Assembly: GCA_003116975.1 (NCBI GenBank)
Contig: BGKB01000149.1
Location: forward strand, 62,001-126,000
From: Aurantiochytrium sp. KH105
Lineage: Eukaryota; Sar; Bigyra; Thraustochytrida; Thraustochytriidae
Length of the DNA: 64,000 bases
Reading direction: 5' to 3'
Positions 1-10,034 of the stretch are shown in pieces. Both the position numbers and the translations under genes were made by a program. Position 1 is the first letter of the stretch, and each line of letters begins with the position of its first letter. The notes beneath the pieces are model-generated. The model ran no database searches, had not been told where the DNA came from, and saw only the letters and a list, made by a program, of their open reading frames with translations.

Positions 1-15
1 ATCAGGAAAAAGCTC

Positions 16-906
16 CTATTTTCGCGCGCGTGGTGCACGCTTTAGCTTCGCCTTGTACGCCTCTAATTTGCTACGAAAAGCAGGATCGATGGCGGTTTGC
101 GGTGCCTTGGAGCCTAAGGAGGTGTCCGCGGTTGACGCTTTCGCATTCGCTGTAAGACGCTTTGTGTTCACGTGCACGTCTGGAAAATTATAAAAGACGC
201 ATGTATAGCGGTCTCCCGTAAAAGGTGCGGTAAAGTGAGTCTCTTGTGCTCCGAAGAAAGAAAGCCAGCGTCTTCGAATGGAGTGCTTAACGAAGCCGCG
301 ACCAGCTTGTGCCTCTGCGACGGGGTCATTACCCGGAGCCTTGGCGGAGCGGGGCCCGACCATGAGCTCGCCGCCCTGGTAGTCGCCAAAGCCAATAATG
401 TACGACATGCCGTGGTTTCCTCGATCCCTGTGCGGCTTGCAGCGAAGGTTCTTGTTGATGGTGATATTGGTGAACTGGTGGTCAGGGTCGCGCTTCTTCA
501 TTAGTTCGCAGAGCAGACGAAAGAGTTCGGGGTTCTGCTCCGTCCAGTAGCTCGGACGGCGCTCCGGGTCCTTCATGTTCGGTCCGAGGATGAAGGACAT
601 GCAGTATGGCTTTCCCTTGGCGCACTTGGGCGCGTCGCCGGGGATGACGTTCTTGCGGGACGTGTTGACGACCTCCGTCCACGCGACCTTTTCCAGCGCC
701 GCCAGCACCGCGTCGTGGTCCTTCTGCGGGACCACCTCCGGCCCCGCCTCGCGGCGTGCCCTTTTCCCGCCGCCCCCGCGTCGTGGTCCCTCGCGCACCG
801 CGGCGCCTCCACCAGCAGCGCCAGCGGCCCCGTCCTTGGCGCCGCCGCCTTCCGTCCGGGGTCTCTTCGTCGACTTCTTCTTCCTCGTCGCGCCCTCGCG
901 CGCCAT
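16..906 (-). CDS. 2OG-Fe(II) oxygenase-like protein
   Basis: Protein of 296 aa. The reading frame stays open upstream to 1392, but the first in-frame ATG is at 906, and the upstream part only translates the GAGCC repeat. Residues 1-60 are Lys/Arg/Gly-rich and probably disordered, possibly a nuclear signal. Residues 60-245 look like a double-stranded beta-helix oxygenase: an HxD iron pair (H159, D161) in PHRDRGNHG, then GDYQGGEL, a distal H224 in ETHFTAPF, and R233 nine residues later as the expected 2-oxoglutarate anchor. The HxD...GG.L...H...R spacing recalls nucleic-acid-modifying members such as the TET/JBP group, but assignment to a subfamily is inference. The substrate is unknown. It is divergent from the CBS-domain gene. 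Confidence 0.75.
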   Translation of the reverse strand: MAREGATRKKKSTKRPRTEGGGAKDGAAGAAGGGAAVREGPRRGGGGKRARREAGPEVVPQKDHDAVLAALEKVAWTEVVNTSRKNVIPGDAPKCAKGKPYCMSFILGPNMKDPERRPSYWTEQNPELFRLLCELMKKRDPDHQFTNITINKNLRCKPHRDRGNHGMSYIIGFGDYQGGELMVGPRSAKAPGNDPVAEAQAGRGFVKHSIRRRWLSFFGAQETHFTAPFTGDRYTCVFYNFPDVHVNTKRLTANAKASTADTSLGSKAPQTAIDPAFRSKLEAYKAKLKRAPRARK

Positions 907-1475
907 CCTTCCGCCGCCGCCGCTGCCTGCCTGCCTGCCTGCCTGCCTCCGCGCCCGGCGTGCCGAGCAGGCCTTTCTCGCCGCCGGAGCCGCTCTGCTC
1001 GTCGCTCTCCGCGTGCACCGCCAGCGCCGTGGCCCTGCTCGTGAGAGCGGCCGGGGCCCCCGATTGCGCGCGTTGCGCAGGCCCCCGAATCTGCTTCCTG
1101 GGCCGCTTCCCTTAGCGTGCTTCGCAGAGCCAGATAGATAGATACGTATACTAGATAGATACCAGACGACAGACAGGCAACCCGAACCTCCGCGCCCGAC
1201 CCGCACGCGCAGAGCCGAGCCGAGCCCCGCGCAGCGCAGCGCAGCCGAGCCGAGCCGAGCCGAGCCGAGCCGAGCCGAGCCGAGCCGAGCCGAGCCCGCG
1301 CAGCCCGCGCAGGCCCCCGCGCAGGCGGGAGGGAGCGGAAGGAGAAGCACGCCGCGCGCGCGGACTCGAAACCGAGGCGCGTCCCGGCGCAACAGCTGCA
1401 GGCAGGCAGCTGCAGCTGTTTGCTGCGCGCACGGGGAGCAGGAGCAGCAGGAGGAAAAGGAGCAAGGGGCGCAAG
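907..1475. promoter_or_regulatory. Divergent intergenic region, oxygenase/CBS genes
   Basis: This 569-bp stretch separates two divergent start codons and must hold both promoters. It contains a run of GCCT tetramers near 925-948, GATA repeats near 1129-1160 and the GAGCC pentamer array. No clear TATA box was seen. The CBS-gene start at 1476 follows an AGCAAGGGGCGCAAG leader. Confidence 0.4.
1246..1295. repeat. (CGAGC)10 pentanucleotide tandem repeat
   Basis: Ten uninterrupted copies of CGAGC, preceded by degenerate copies from about 1211. It lies in the shared promoter region. Translated, it gives an artificial ARLGS-type repeat in an open but unlikely N-terminal extension. Confidence 0.9.
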
Positions 1476-2582
1476 ATGGACCTCTTTTCGACGAAAAAGG
1501 TGGGGGACTTCCCTTTCGCGTCCAAGGCGATCGTGGAGGTGAAGAAGACGGATACGGTCGATGCCGCCTTCCGGCAACTCGTGCAACACAAGATCCTGTC
1601 GGCGCCCGTATACGACGATGAAGCTGGAAAGTACCTTGGGTTCTTTGACATCACCGACGCTCTTGCGCTCATCTACAGCGTAGATTTGCTCATCTCCGCC
1701 ATCCCGGACTCCATGCTGAAAAAGTCCACTGCGCTGCGACTCGCGACATCGGGAAGCACGAGTCCGGACTGCACCGAGTTGCTCGTGGGCAGCATTTTTG
1801 ACAGCGAAGAAGAAGACCAGGATCGCGTCGATGCTGGAGCCGCCTGGCACCCCGTTACCGAGGATGCGGAAATGAAAGAGGTCATGACCCTCCTCGCGAC
1901 CTCGACGCGCCGCGTCCCCGTTATTGGCGAGGACGGTCGCATTACCAAGATCATCTCCCAGTCACACGTTACCCATGTGCTCAACGAGCTGCTCAAAGAG
2001 ATGGAAGCTAACGGCGAGGAGCTGCCCGAGGTCTTTTCCAAGACGCCCAAGAACTCGGGCGGCTTTGGGATGCGCGATGTCCTCACCGTGGAGTCCGAGA
2101 CGCAACTGGCCAAGGACGCCTTTCGTCTGATTATTGAGAATGGCGTCAGCGCAGTTGGTGTTCTCGACGAGGAGGGAAAGCTGCTCAGCTCCATCACCAC
2201 AAAGGATATTCGCCTCTTTGGCAGCATGGAGGAGGCCGCCTTGCAGCGTCTCACGGCCGAACAGACGAAGCGAACGGATGGTGAAAAGCCCGTCAGCATT
2301 CAGGATGAGGCCGCCAAGGTCAAAGCGGGCGGTCGCGAGTCTCTCGCCCTCATGGACCTCAACTGCGGTGACTTTGTTTCCATGGTCGAGCTCACGGCCT
2401 CCAACAAGGAGGGCATCACGCGAGCTCCCGCCGTCGTCGTGCGCATTGACACACCCATTCGCAAAATTATCAGTAAACTTGCGCTCACCAAGAAGCATCG
2501 CGTCTTTGTCTGCGACGAGTCGCGCACGCCTCTCGGCGTCGTCAGCGTCTCTGATATCGCCAAGCTCCTCATCTCAGGGTAG
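1476..2582 (+). CDS. Four-CBS-domain protein (AMPK-gamma/SNF4-like)
   Basis: Protein of 368 aa made almost entirely of four CBS motifs, at roughly residues 18-75, 125-178, 200-250 and 310-366. They form two Bateman modules, the arrangement of AMPK/SNF1 gamma subunits, which bind AMP/ADP/ATP. Visible CBS signatures include SAPVYDDEAGKYLGFFDITD, RRVPVIGEDGRITKIISQS and HRVFVCDESRTPLGVVSVSD; the last two have the strand-loop-helix form expected of adenylate pockets. There is no kinase or membrane segment. It could be the gamma subunit itself or a related soluble CBS protein. The ATG at 1476 has a good AAGATGG context. Confidence 0.8.
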   Translation: MDLFSTKKVGDFPFASKAIVEVKKTDTVDAAFRQLVQHKILSAPVYDDEAGKYLGFFDITDALALIYSVDLLISAIPDSMLKKSTALRLATSGSTSPDCTELLVGSIFDSEEEDQDRVDAGAAWHPVTEDAEMKEVMTLLATSTRRVPVIGEDGRITKIISQSHVTHVLNELLKEMEANGEELPEVFSKTPKNSGGFGMRDVLTVESETQLAKDAFRLIIENGVSAVGVLDEEGKLLSSITTKDIRLFGSMEEAALQRLTAEQTKRTDGEKPVSIQDEAAKVKAGGRESLALMDLNCGDFVSMVELTASNKEGITRAPAVVVRIDTPIRKIISKLALTKKHRVFVCDESRTPLGVVSVSDIAKLLISG

Positions 2583-2982
2583 AGATTGTCTGCAAACCTT
2601 TCCTTTTGCGTCTTTTTTCCCCCCTCTCCTTTGTTTGTTTCTCTTTTCTTGCTCGCTTTGTTTCTTGATCAGAATGAAAAATGCAAAATGCAAAATGCAC
2701 CCATTTCGTCGTTTTGCTTTTGAGAAAAAAGATCAGAATATCCTCGTGAATTCGAGTTTCGCACGAACGCTTCGCCGATGAGACTTCCTCGTCAGGCTCC
2801 AAGACTTCATCTCGGCAGCCAAACCCTGTGCAGCTAGCTACAAGCAAGACTTGATGAAAATTTGCGTCAAGCCACGAGCGAACGTCGCGAAGGAAAGATA
2901 TCGCATGATCTGCGCAACCCATCTTGGCCCACCCAGGCTGGCGAAGAAAACGAAACTGCATTGACGCAAGCGCGAACCAACG
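2583..2982. other. Intergenic, CBS gene to ALG3
   Basis: About 400 bp between two plus-strand genes. It begins with T/C-rich 3'-UTR-like sequence (2600-2660) followed by AT-rich sequence with repeated AAAATGC words near 2675-2697. No gene or RNA structure was recognised. Confidence 0.5.
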
Positions 2983-4263
2983 ATGAGCTTTGTTGCACGG
3001 ACACGCGCAGCGCTTGACGATGCGAGCACCAAATGGTGGTGGTGGACGCTTGCCGCTGCCGCGGACCTCGCGCTGAGCTTGGCTATTATTCGTTTCGTCC
3101 CATACACAGAGATCGACTTCAAAGCGTACATGCAGGAAGTGGAGGGCCCACTCCTGCACGACGAGTGGGACTACGCCAAGCTCAGGGGAGACACGGGCCC
3201 GCTCGTGTACCCAGCAGGCTTTGTATGGATATACATGGCAATCCGTGAGCTCACGCGAGGCGGCACCGACCTTTTGCCCGCGCAAATCCTTTTTGCTGGG
3301 CTCCATGCCTTGCTCGTTTTCCTCGTCCTCGGAGCCATCTACTATCAGCCAGATGCCGCCAAAGACGCGCGCAGGGTCCCGTTCTGGGTTGGCCCGATGG
3401 TTGTCCTTTCTCGCCGCGTGCACTCCATTTTTGTCTTGCGACTCTTTAACGATGGTATCGCCATGGTCATCATGTACGCCGCCCTTTTTCTGTACGTCCG
3501 CCGCCGCTGGATTCTTGGAACCCTCCTCTTTAGTGCAGCTCTCAGCGTCAAGATGAATATTCTCCTATTCGCGCCGGGTGTGGCAGTCCTGCTCCTCGAG
3601 TCAATCGGCCTCACTGCCTCTTTGGGTCATGCGGCGCTCTGCGTGGGAACCCAGGTCGCGGTTGCGTTTCCATTCTTACGTGCCAATGCCGCTGGCTACA
3701 TGGACCGCGCCTTTGAGCTTGGGCGCGTCTTTATGTTCAAATGGACAGTCAACTTTAAGTTTCTCGATCCAGAAACCTTTGTACGTAAAGAATTCGCACT
3801 CGGACTCTTGTCTGCAACGCTTCTCACGTGGCTGGCTTTTGGTCAGCGTCATTTTGCGGCTTCGCACAAGGGCGGCCTTCTCGGTCTCGTTCGCTCAAGT
3901 CTTGCTTCTCCGATGCGCGCTCCGCTCGGATCGACGCGTGTTCCCGCACACGATTGGAAGATGCACGTGACAACAACGCTGCTCACGAGCAATTTTATTG
4001 GCATCGCCTTTGCGCGGAGCATGCACTACCAGTTTTACTCGTGGTATTTTCACTCGCTGGCCTTTCTCGCATACGCTAGCAAGGCCAATGTCGTTGTGGC
4101 TGTTCTTGTGTGCGTGACGATCGAAGTCTGCTACAACGTGTACCCGGCGACGCCATTGTCGAGTGGTCTCTTGCAGGCAACTCATCTCTTACTCTTGCTC
4201 AGACTCTGGATTAAGCCACCTTCTACTTTGCGAGATGGAGAATCTCGAGCCAAGAAGGCATAG
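2983..4263 (+). CDS. ALG3: ALG3 alpha-1,3-mannosyltransferase
   Basis: Protein of 426 aa, multi-pass. ALG3 is the ER enzyme that transfers mannose from dolichol-P-mannose to Man5GlcNAc2-PP-dolichol, the first lumenal mannose of N-glycan precursor assembly. Family signatures are clear: EIDFKAYMQEVEG at residues 43-55, the RGDTGPLVYPAGF block at 68-80, a central FKWTVNFKFLDPETFV and the C-terminal SNFIGIAFARSMHYQFYSWY. Several hydrophobic helices follow one another, as expected for a GT58 enzyme. Length matches the family (about 400-460 aa). The C-terminus ends in Lys residues (RAKKA), consistent with ER retention. No introns are needed. Confidence 0.95.
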   Translation: MSFVARTRAALDDASTKWWWWTLAAAADLALSLAIIRFVPYTEIDFKAYMQEVEGPLLHDEWDYAKLRGDTGPLVYPAGFVWIYMAIRELTRGGTDLLPAQILFAGLHALLVFLVLGAIYYQPDAAKDARRVPFWVGPMVVLSRRVHSIFVLRLFNDGIAMVIMYAALFLYVRRRWILGTLLFSAALSVKMNILLFAPGVAVLLLESIGLTASLGHAALCVGTQVAVAFPFLRANAAGYMDRAFELGRVFMFKWTVNFKFLDPETFVRKEFALGLLSATLLTWLAFGQRHFAASHKGGLLGLVRSSLASPMRAPLGSTRVPAHDWKMHVTTTLLTSNFIGIAFARSMHYQFYSWYFHSLAFLAYASKANVVVAVLVCVTIEVCYNVYPATPLSSGLLQATHLLLLLRLWIKPPSTLRDGESRAKKA

Positions 4264-4683
4264 AACCTAAAAGCACCTCAGCTGAAAACATGACAAATTT
4301 ACAAAAACATTGGTTTCACTTTTCCATTTGAACTGTTTGATACTTTTTTTCTTTTCTTTTTTGACAAGAAGCACCTTCCTGGATGCGGGGTTCGTGCTTT
4401 GCTTCAGAGAGAGAAAGAGGCATGCTGTGTATATAGCCATTTGCTTTTTTGCTTCATTTCTCACGCGCATGCCGACCGACTAACCCGCCAGAGTAATTAC
4501 CTTTGCTGGTCCAGTCTCCCTCTCTTTTCATCTGAAAAGGAAAAGAATGAAAACGTCGAAACACACGACTCGATCTTGCCTAGTGCAAGTCATGACTTTC
4601 GTCTTGGCCTTCGTCTTCAGATCTCATTCCCTTCACTTCTTTTCTTCTTCTTCTCCCAGAGACTCTTTACCCATTCGACGTCC
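4264..4683. other. Convergent intergenic, ALG3/ARM-BTB
   Basis: A 420-bp tail-to-tail interval holding the two 3' UTRs. It is relatively AT-rich with T-tracts (4345-4365) and no recognised gene. Confidence 0.5.
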
Positions 4684-7600
4684 TCAGCAGTGCTCAACGC
4701 GCGGATCGGCCGTGTTCCGGTTAAAATAATCCTTGATGCTCTTTTGCTTGAGCTTGTGCTCGGGAAAGCTGGGCGCCTCGCTATCCGAGGCCAGGAAACC
4801 CCACTTGACACCCGTAGCGTGCAGCTCCTGCGCCAAAGATTGCAGGAATTGTACATCAAACGACTGACCGTTGATCTCCGCAGTCAGGGAGTCACGCGGC
4901 ATCGCAGTCAATGCCGCAGCGGGAACTTCGTGGTTCTTCGTCTCAAGGAGATACGAAAGACAGATGCATCGGAGAAGCGGCGCATGCACAAGCTCGAGCT
5001 CCTGAAGGAGCACAAAGACAGTGTTCTCATCAACAAAGCCAATGAGCAAAGATTCGCAGAGAAGCTGCAAGCCATCTAGATTGTACTCATTGGCGACCAC
5101 CAAGACCTCGAGCGTCACCGAGGGATCCTCCGAAAGCGCTGCGGTGATTTCCGGGTCCGTACCGCAGTACAAGTACCGCAAAAAGATACGAAGCGCTTGC
5201 TGCGAAGCCGAAAAGCGGACCGTTGGTGCCGAAGCATCCTTCCAGCGTGCATTGGAGCCGAACTGTGCCTTAAAGTATGCGCAGCGAGCCGCGAGAATGA
5301 CCTTGTGTGCCGCAAACCTTCCACGCAGAGAAAAGAGCCCCCCCGCCGGCTGGTGGGAATGGCGGTCCGTCTTGATTCGCTTGGGCGAAGTATGGCCCGA
5401 GAGATCTTGATCGAGGGCATCTCGGTGGCCGAGACTCATGGCCCCAAAGCCCTTGCTGTCAATGACTGGCAAGACCGGCATCGAGGCAGGTCTTTCACAG
5501 GGAAGAAAGGGCCCCGGCAAGGTACCAGTGAGCACCGCCGCAGCCGCAGCGCGCGGGCTGCGCGAGTACGCTCCACCTTGCTGCTGGAACGCCGGGTCCA
5601 GGCAAACGTCAATGTCCGAAAAGTCCGGCACGGCACTAATTGGCCCAAGACCTTTGCGGCGGCGCTGACTCTCCGTCACAGTCTCCGGAAGAAGTTTGCT
5701 GAGATCCCGAACCCAGGTAGACTCGCGCGCCTTGTCGCCAGTTGTCTCGCGAAAGGCGGGGTTGCGGGTTGCAATGCTTGGACAAAGCTCGAGGCAAAAG
5801 CAGCACAGACGAGGCAGACTGACGTTGAGGGACAGAGTAGCAAGACGATGTGCCACGTCTGCGTCACATCGGAGCACTTGCGCATGCTTGCGCACAGAAT
5901 CAGTGTACAAGTATTCCATGAAGGCAAGCCAGACTTCGCGCGGAAAGGCCAAGTGCTCAGGAATAACAATGTGCATCTTTTGCGTCGCGGGGCACTCTTC
6001 CTCGGTGTTCTCATCTTCGTCATCCGTCATGGGATCCTCACCAATCTCTGAAAAAGTCTTGGTGTGCACGGCCTCTGCACCCTTGCGGCGTTTCTGCGCA
6101 CCGCGACTGAGCTTGCGCATTTTTTGGTCAACGAGCGCAGCAATCAAATCGCAGCGCGCACTCAGAATCGCTGCATGGCCAGAAAAGTCCATGTACGCTG
6201 TGGTCGCCGTGGAGCGGCGGCTCGAAGGCCCATTGCCCCCCATGGAGACGCCGCGCCCCGCGCCTTGATTGGACATGGACTTGACGCCCGCACGCGTACG
6301 AGCACGACCAGACTGACGTCGCGAGGTCGGATGCGCGACATCGGCGTACTTTTCTTCTTCGTCGCTAGAAGCGTCAGAAGAGAGACGAATTTGCTGTTGG
6401 CCCTCGGTCTCCATGTACATTTCGCTTTGGTCCTCAGCGAGTGCGGTTTCCGTGGTACTATTGTCACTAATGGGTACGGAAACGATAATGTCGTAGGCGA
6501 GGCTCTGGCGCTTGCCAGTGCTCCCGCGCAGAGAGGACGTATCGACGTTGGCGAGGAGATCATCACACGAGCGCTTGCGACCACGGTTTTCACCGGCACC
6601 GACACCGCTCTGGCGGAACTGCTGCTGCTGCTGCTGGATACAGCGGCTGAATTCTTCCTCCTCATCTGTATCATCGGCAGCACAAGAATCCGTGTTGCGT
6701 TGTTTCGCAATGGGTCTCTGGTAAGTCGGCGCAGCGACGTTCGCCGCGAGGACGGTCTCAAAGAGAGCGCGCATTTCATGGCGGACACGCTGCTGCTCGC
6801 CAGCAACGCCAGCATACGGCGTGAGGACCATTTGCCCGCGGCGATTGCAGGGGGGAGTGAGGTTAAAGACAGCGCGCGCAGCCTGGCGACGGACCTCAAG
6901 CGAGTGATGCGTGAGGACGATGCCGACAAGCATGCGCAGCGCGCCGCCCTGAACAACGCGAGCAGGATGGCGATTGGCCATGTTGGCAATGGCGCCAGCT
7001 GCATGCTTTTGCACTTCGTCGTTCTTTGAGAGCAGCAAGTTGATGAGCGGGTCGAGACCCCCTGCCTTGAGAATGGCCAGCTGGTTGTTGGCGTTGCCGG
7101 CGAGAGCAAAAATGGCGCGGGCAGACTGACGCTGCACGGCCACGGTCGGGGAGTGGAGCAGCGAGATAAGGGGTTCGAGTCCGCCCAGGGAAACAATCTT
7201 GTCCTTGTTCTCGCTACCAATGGCCATGTTGGCCAAAGCACCTGCAGCGTCGCGCTGAATATCCTCATTGCGAGACTTTGTGAGAAAGATGAGTGCTGGA
7301 AGACCATTGTTGTCGGCAAGCTTTCGCTTGGAGAACTCTTTGGCGGTGAGCGTGAAGATGGCACGCGCGGCTTGGCGCTGTACGCGTGTGTCCGGCATGG
7401 AAGCGAGCTCGATGAGGCGCACAAGAGCACCAGAGTCAACCACGGGCCTCTTATAGTCGTCCGTCATGGCAATGTTGCCGATTGCGCCTGCTGCATTGAC
7501 CTGAACGTCAAAGTTCGCCGAGCGCAAAAGGTGCACAAGGGCAGCCAGACAGTTTTCCTCGAGAATGGCTTTGCGGTTTTCCACGTGTGCGGCGAGCGCA

Positions 7601-9006
7601 AAGAGGCAGCGAGCCACCTGGCGCTGGATCTTGCAGTTACCCGAGAAGGCGAGGTTACGCAGATGGGTGAGCGCACCACGCTCGACGAGTTTGAGCTTGT
7701 TGACCGGGTGGATCGCAAGATTGGCGAGAGCGCCGGCGGCGTTCATGCGAACAGCATCGCATACCGAATTCATGCAGTCGAGCAAAAGCGGAAGACCACC
7801 TTCGTGGGTGATGGCCAGCTTGTTCTCGTCGTTGGCGGCAATGGCAAAGAGCGCACGGCAAGCATGCGTGAGAATGGAGGTGTCATTGGACCGAAGAAGA
7901 CCGAGAAGGGGCTTGAGACCGTTGTACTTGCGAACAATGGCGCGCTTGATGTCGACTTCAGTGGCCAAGTTCGCGAGTGTGCCGACTGCAGCGCACTGTC
8001 CGTCTGAGGGGACCTGGGAAGCTTCGATGAGAAAGGGAAGTGCACCACAGTCGACAATGGACTGTCGGATGCGAACATTAACCACAGAGAGATTGAAGGT
8101 GGCCCGAAGTGCGCTGCAGCGTACATCGTCATCTGGGGAACGAATGAGCTTGACGAGCATGCTGACGGTTGCATGCTGCACGAGCTCTTCACGACCGAAT
8201 TCGATCAAGGAGAGGCCCCGAATGATTTGCAAACAGAGTCTCTGATGCTCAACGAGATGGCCACACTGACCGAGCACACTTAGGATGACGGGCACGAGGC
8301 CCTGCTCCACGACACGATACCTACCGTTGATACTATCACACAAATCTCGCAAACACTGGAGTGCATTAAACCGAATCTGTGCACGTTTGGAAACAAGAAG
8401 AGACTCAAATCGGGACATGTGTGGGTCTTCGAGAAGGACGTGGCGACTAAAATCGTTTTGTGCGAGGCCGACCATTTCCCTTGAAATCACGAGAGCTTGC
8501 ATGTCGGGCGTTCCTGGGAGCATTTCGGAGTCTGCGTTTGAGTCAACTGCATTACCATCTCGATCATCTTGTACCTCCATGTTGCTCACGTTCTGGTCAC
8601 GGTTGACCGCGTCTGTCTCTGCTTCACGTCGTTGTTGTTGTTGTTGTTGTAGGGGGTGGTGGTGGTGTGTCGTGTCTGCGGCGTTCGCGTTTGCTTCAAG
8701 CGTTCCACGCATGCTTCTTGCGGGCGGTTCGCGGGAGACGCGTCGCCTGCGTGTGGCCCGACCTGCTGGTGCTGCGGTTGATGCTGCTGACGCCTGGTTA
8801 GTGCCTTGTCGCTGGTGCTGCCGTTGGTGCTCGTGCTGGTGGTCTTCTGCGGCGGTCTCCTGGCTGGCGGCCGTGTGTGCTCGCGAGCGGCTCGCGCGGG
8901 TGCGCACGCGCGATGCGCGCTGGTTTGGTGCGGCCGCCACCGCGACCAGGGTGTCGTCGTCTACCTCTGCGGCCTCGGCCTGTCTCCTGCTCCGCCTCGT
9001 CAGCAT
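4684..9006 (-). CDS. ARM-repeat/BTB protein with C-terminal PIP box
   Basis: Protein of 1440 aa, from the first in-frame ATG at 9006; the frame is open to 9249 but has no earlier ATG. Residues 1-210 are disordered, Arg/Ala/Gln-rich. About residues 215-715 hold a run of armadillo repeats (ALVRLIELA, QVNAAGAIGNIA and AARAIFALAGNANNQ-type units). A first, split BTB segment lies near 1010-1060 (PREVWLAFMEYLYTDS), and a second, better BTB near 1225-1340 (AAHKVILAARCAYFKAQF, LRIFLRYLYCG). The ARM-BTB order resembles plant ARIA/ABAP1 proteins; BTB domains usually bind CUL3, so an E3 adaptor role is likely but inferred. Residues 1421-1428 are QKSIKDYF, matching the PCNA-interacting consensus. It converges on ALG3. 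Confidence 0.85.
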   Translation of the reverse strand: MLTRRSRRQAEAAEVDDDTLVAVAAAPNQRASRVRTRASRSRAHTAASQETAAEDHQHEHQRQHQRQGTNQASAASTAAPAGRATRRRRVSREPPARSMRGTLEANANAADTTHHHHPLQQQQQQRREAETDAVNRDQNVSNMEVQDDRDGNAVDSNADSEMLPGTPDMQALVISREMVGLAQNDFSRHVLLEDPHMSRFESLLVSKRAQIRFNALQCLRDLCDSINGRYRVVEQGLVPVILSVLGQCGHLVEHQRLCLQIIRGLSLIEFGREELVQHATVSMLVKLIRSPDDDVRCSALRATFNLSVVNVRIRQSIVDCGALPFLIEASQVPSDGQCAAVGTLANLATEVDIKRAIVRKYNGLKPLLGLLRSNDTSILTHACRALFAIAANDENKLAITHEGGLPLLLDCMNSVCDAVRMNAAGALANLAIHPVNKLKLVERGALTHLRNLAFSGNCKIQRQVARCLFALAAHVENRKAILEENCLAALVHLLRSANFDVQVNAAGAIGNIAMTDDYKRPVVDSGALVRLIELASMPDTRVQRQAARAIFTLTAKEFSKRKLADNNGLPALIFLTKSRNEDIQRDAAGALANMAIGSENKDKIVSLGGLEPLISLLHSPTVAVQRQSARAIFALAGNANNQLAILKAGGLDPLINLLLSKNDEVQKHAAGAIANMANRHPARVVQGGALRMLVGIVLTHHSLEVRRQAARAVFNLTPPCNRRGQMVLTPYAGVAGEQQRVRHEMRALFETVLAANVAAPTYQRPIAKQRNTDSCAADDTDEEEEFSRCIQQQQQQFRQSGVGAGENRGRKRSCDDLLANVDTSSLRGSTGKRQSLAYDIIVSVPISDNSTTETALAEDQSEMYMETEGQQQIRLSSDASSDEEEKYADVAHPTSRRQSGRARTRAGVKSMSNQGAGRGVSMGGNGPSSRRSTATTAYMDFSGHAAILSARCDLIAALVDQKMRKLSRGAQKRRKGAEAVHTKTFSEIGEDPMTDDEDENTEEECPATQKMHIVIPEHLAFPREVWLAFMEYLYTDSVRKHAQVLRCDADVAHRLATLSLNVSLPRLCCFCLELCPSIATRNPAFRETTGDKARESTWVRDLSKLLPETVTESQRRRKGLGPISAVPDFSDIDVCLDPAFQQQGGAYSRSPRAAAAAVLTGTLPGPFLPCERPASMPVLPVIDSKGFGAMSLGHRDALDQDLSGHTSPKRIKTDRHSHQPAGGLFSLRGRFAAHKVILAARCAYFKAQFGSNARWKDASAPTVRFSASQQALRIFLRYLYCGTDPEITAALSEDPSVTLEVLVVANEYNLDGLQLLCESLLIGFVDENTVFVLLQELELVHAPLLRCICLSYLLETKNHEVPAAALTAMPRDSLTAEINGQSFDVQFLQSLAQELHATGVKWGFLASDSEAPSFPEHKLKQKSIKDYFNRNTADPRVEHC

Positions 9007-9032
9007 CGTGCGCGCGTCCTCGTCCTCGTCCG

Positions 9033-9066
<34 letters not shown>

Positions 9067-9930
9067 TGTTCCTTCTTGACTGACCGCGCTCTTTTGCGAT
9101 TCAGGCTTTGGTCTTGGCTTGCTGGCTTGCTTGCGGTCCTTGCTGAGGGGGAGCCGGAAGCTGCTGCTGCTGGGGGCCGTCAAGGAGAGGGGAAAAAGCA
9201 GCGGGGCGAGGCTTCTTCGTCTGTCTCTCTGTCTCCCTCCGCCTCGCAATGCGTGAGGAAAGCGGGCGAAAGCGGAAGAAGGAGAACTAGCGCTGGTCTG
9301 CTTGCTTGCTCGCTTGCTTTGTGTGCTGACTGACTGACAAAGACCGGTCTCGACTCGATCACGTCAGGGCCTCCTCGTCCTCGTCTCGGTCTTGATCTCG
9401 GACCGTGTCTTGTTGCAGGCGAGCTCGCTAGGCCTCGCGGGCGCGACGGGAGCGGTGCGCGGCGGGGGGGAAACCGGCGAGGGCGTGGGGAGAGCTGGCT
9501 GCTGCTTCTGCGCGCGGGCAGGCGTGCAGACGCAGGCAGAAGGGCACGCGGGGGAGCGCGCGCGAGTGGTCGCTACTGTTTCGTGTGCTCGTTTTGAAAC
9601 CAAATCCGCGGCGCGCCAGGACCTCCCGGGCGGTCGCGTCCGTGCGACGGAGCGGGCGCGCGAAGGCGTCCGGCGCTCGGCGCTGCGTCCGTGCGTGCGC
9701 GCGTGCGCGCGTGCGTGCAGCCGCGAGTCGTCTCCTCGCGCGCGGGCGGGTGCGTGCGCGCGGAGCTAGCTGCTGGCGAGTGTGCTTTGAACGTATGAAT
9801 GACCGAAGACTGCGAGGCGGCCAGAGTTCGGGGTTTGAAAAAGACACGGCGGAGGGCCACTTGCGCCGCGCCGCCACACTGGGGTATACGGGCTTTCCCC
9901 ACTTGCGGCCTCGCACTCGCTGCCCGCTCT

Positions 9931-9981
9931 TCCTTTCTTTCTTTCTTTCTTTCTTTTCTTCTTTTCTTCTTTTCCCTCCCC

Positions 9982-10033
<52 letters not shown>

Positions 10034-10034
10034 T
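9931..10034. repeat. TTTC microsatellite
   Basis: About 100 bp of CTTT/TTTC repeats, broken by TTTTCTTC variants and a CCCTCCCC interruption. It is a pure polypyrimidine tract on the plus strand. Confidence 0.9.

Noticed and set aside
907-1392. N-terminal extension of the oxygenase frame
   Set aside because: It has no ATG and mostly translates the CGAGC repeat and GC-rich promoter DNA.
7153-8007. 284-codon frame antisense to the armadillo repeats
   Set aside because: Shadow of the repeats; the minus-strand protein explains the sequence fully.
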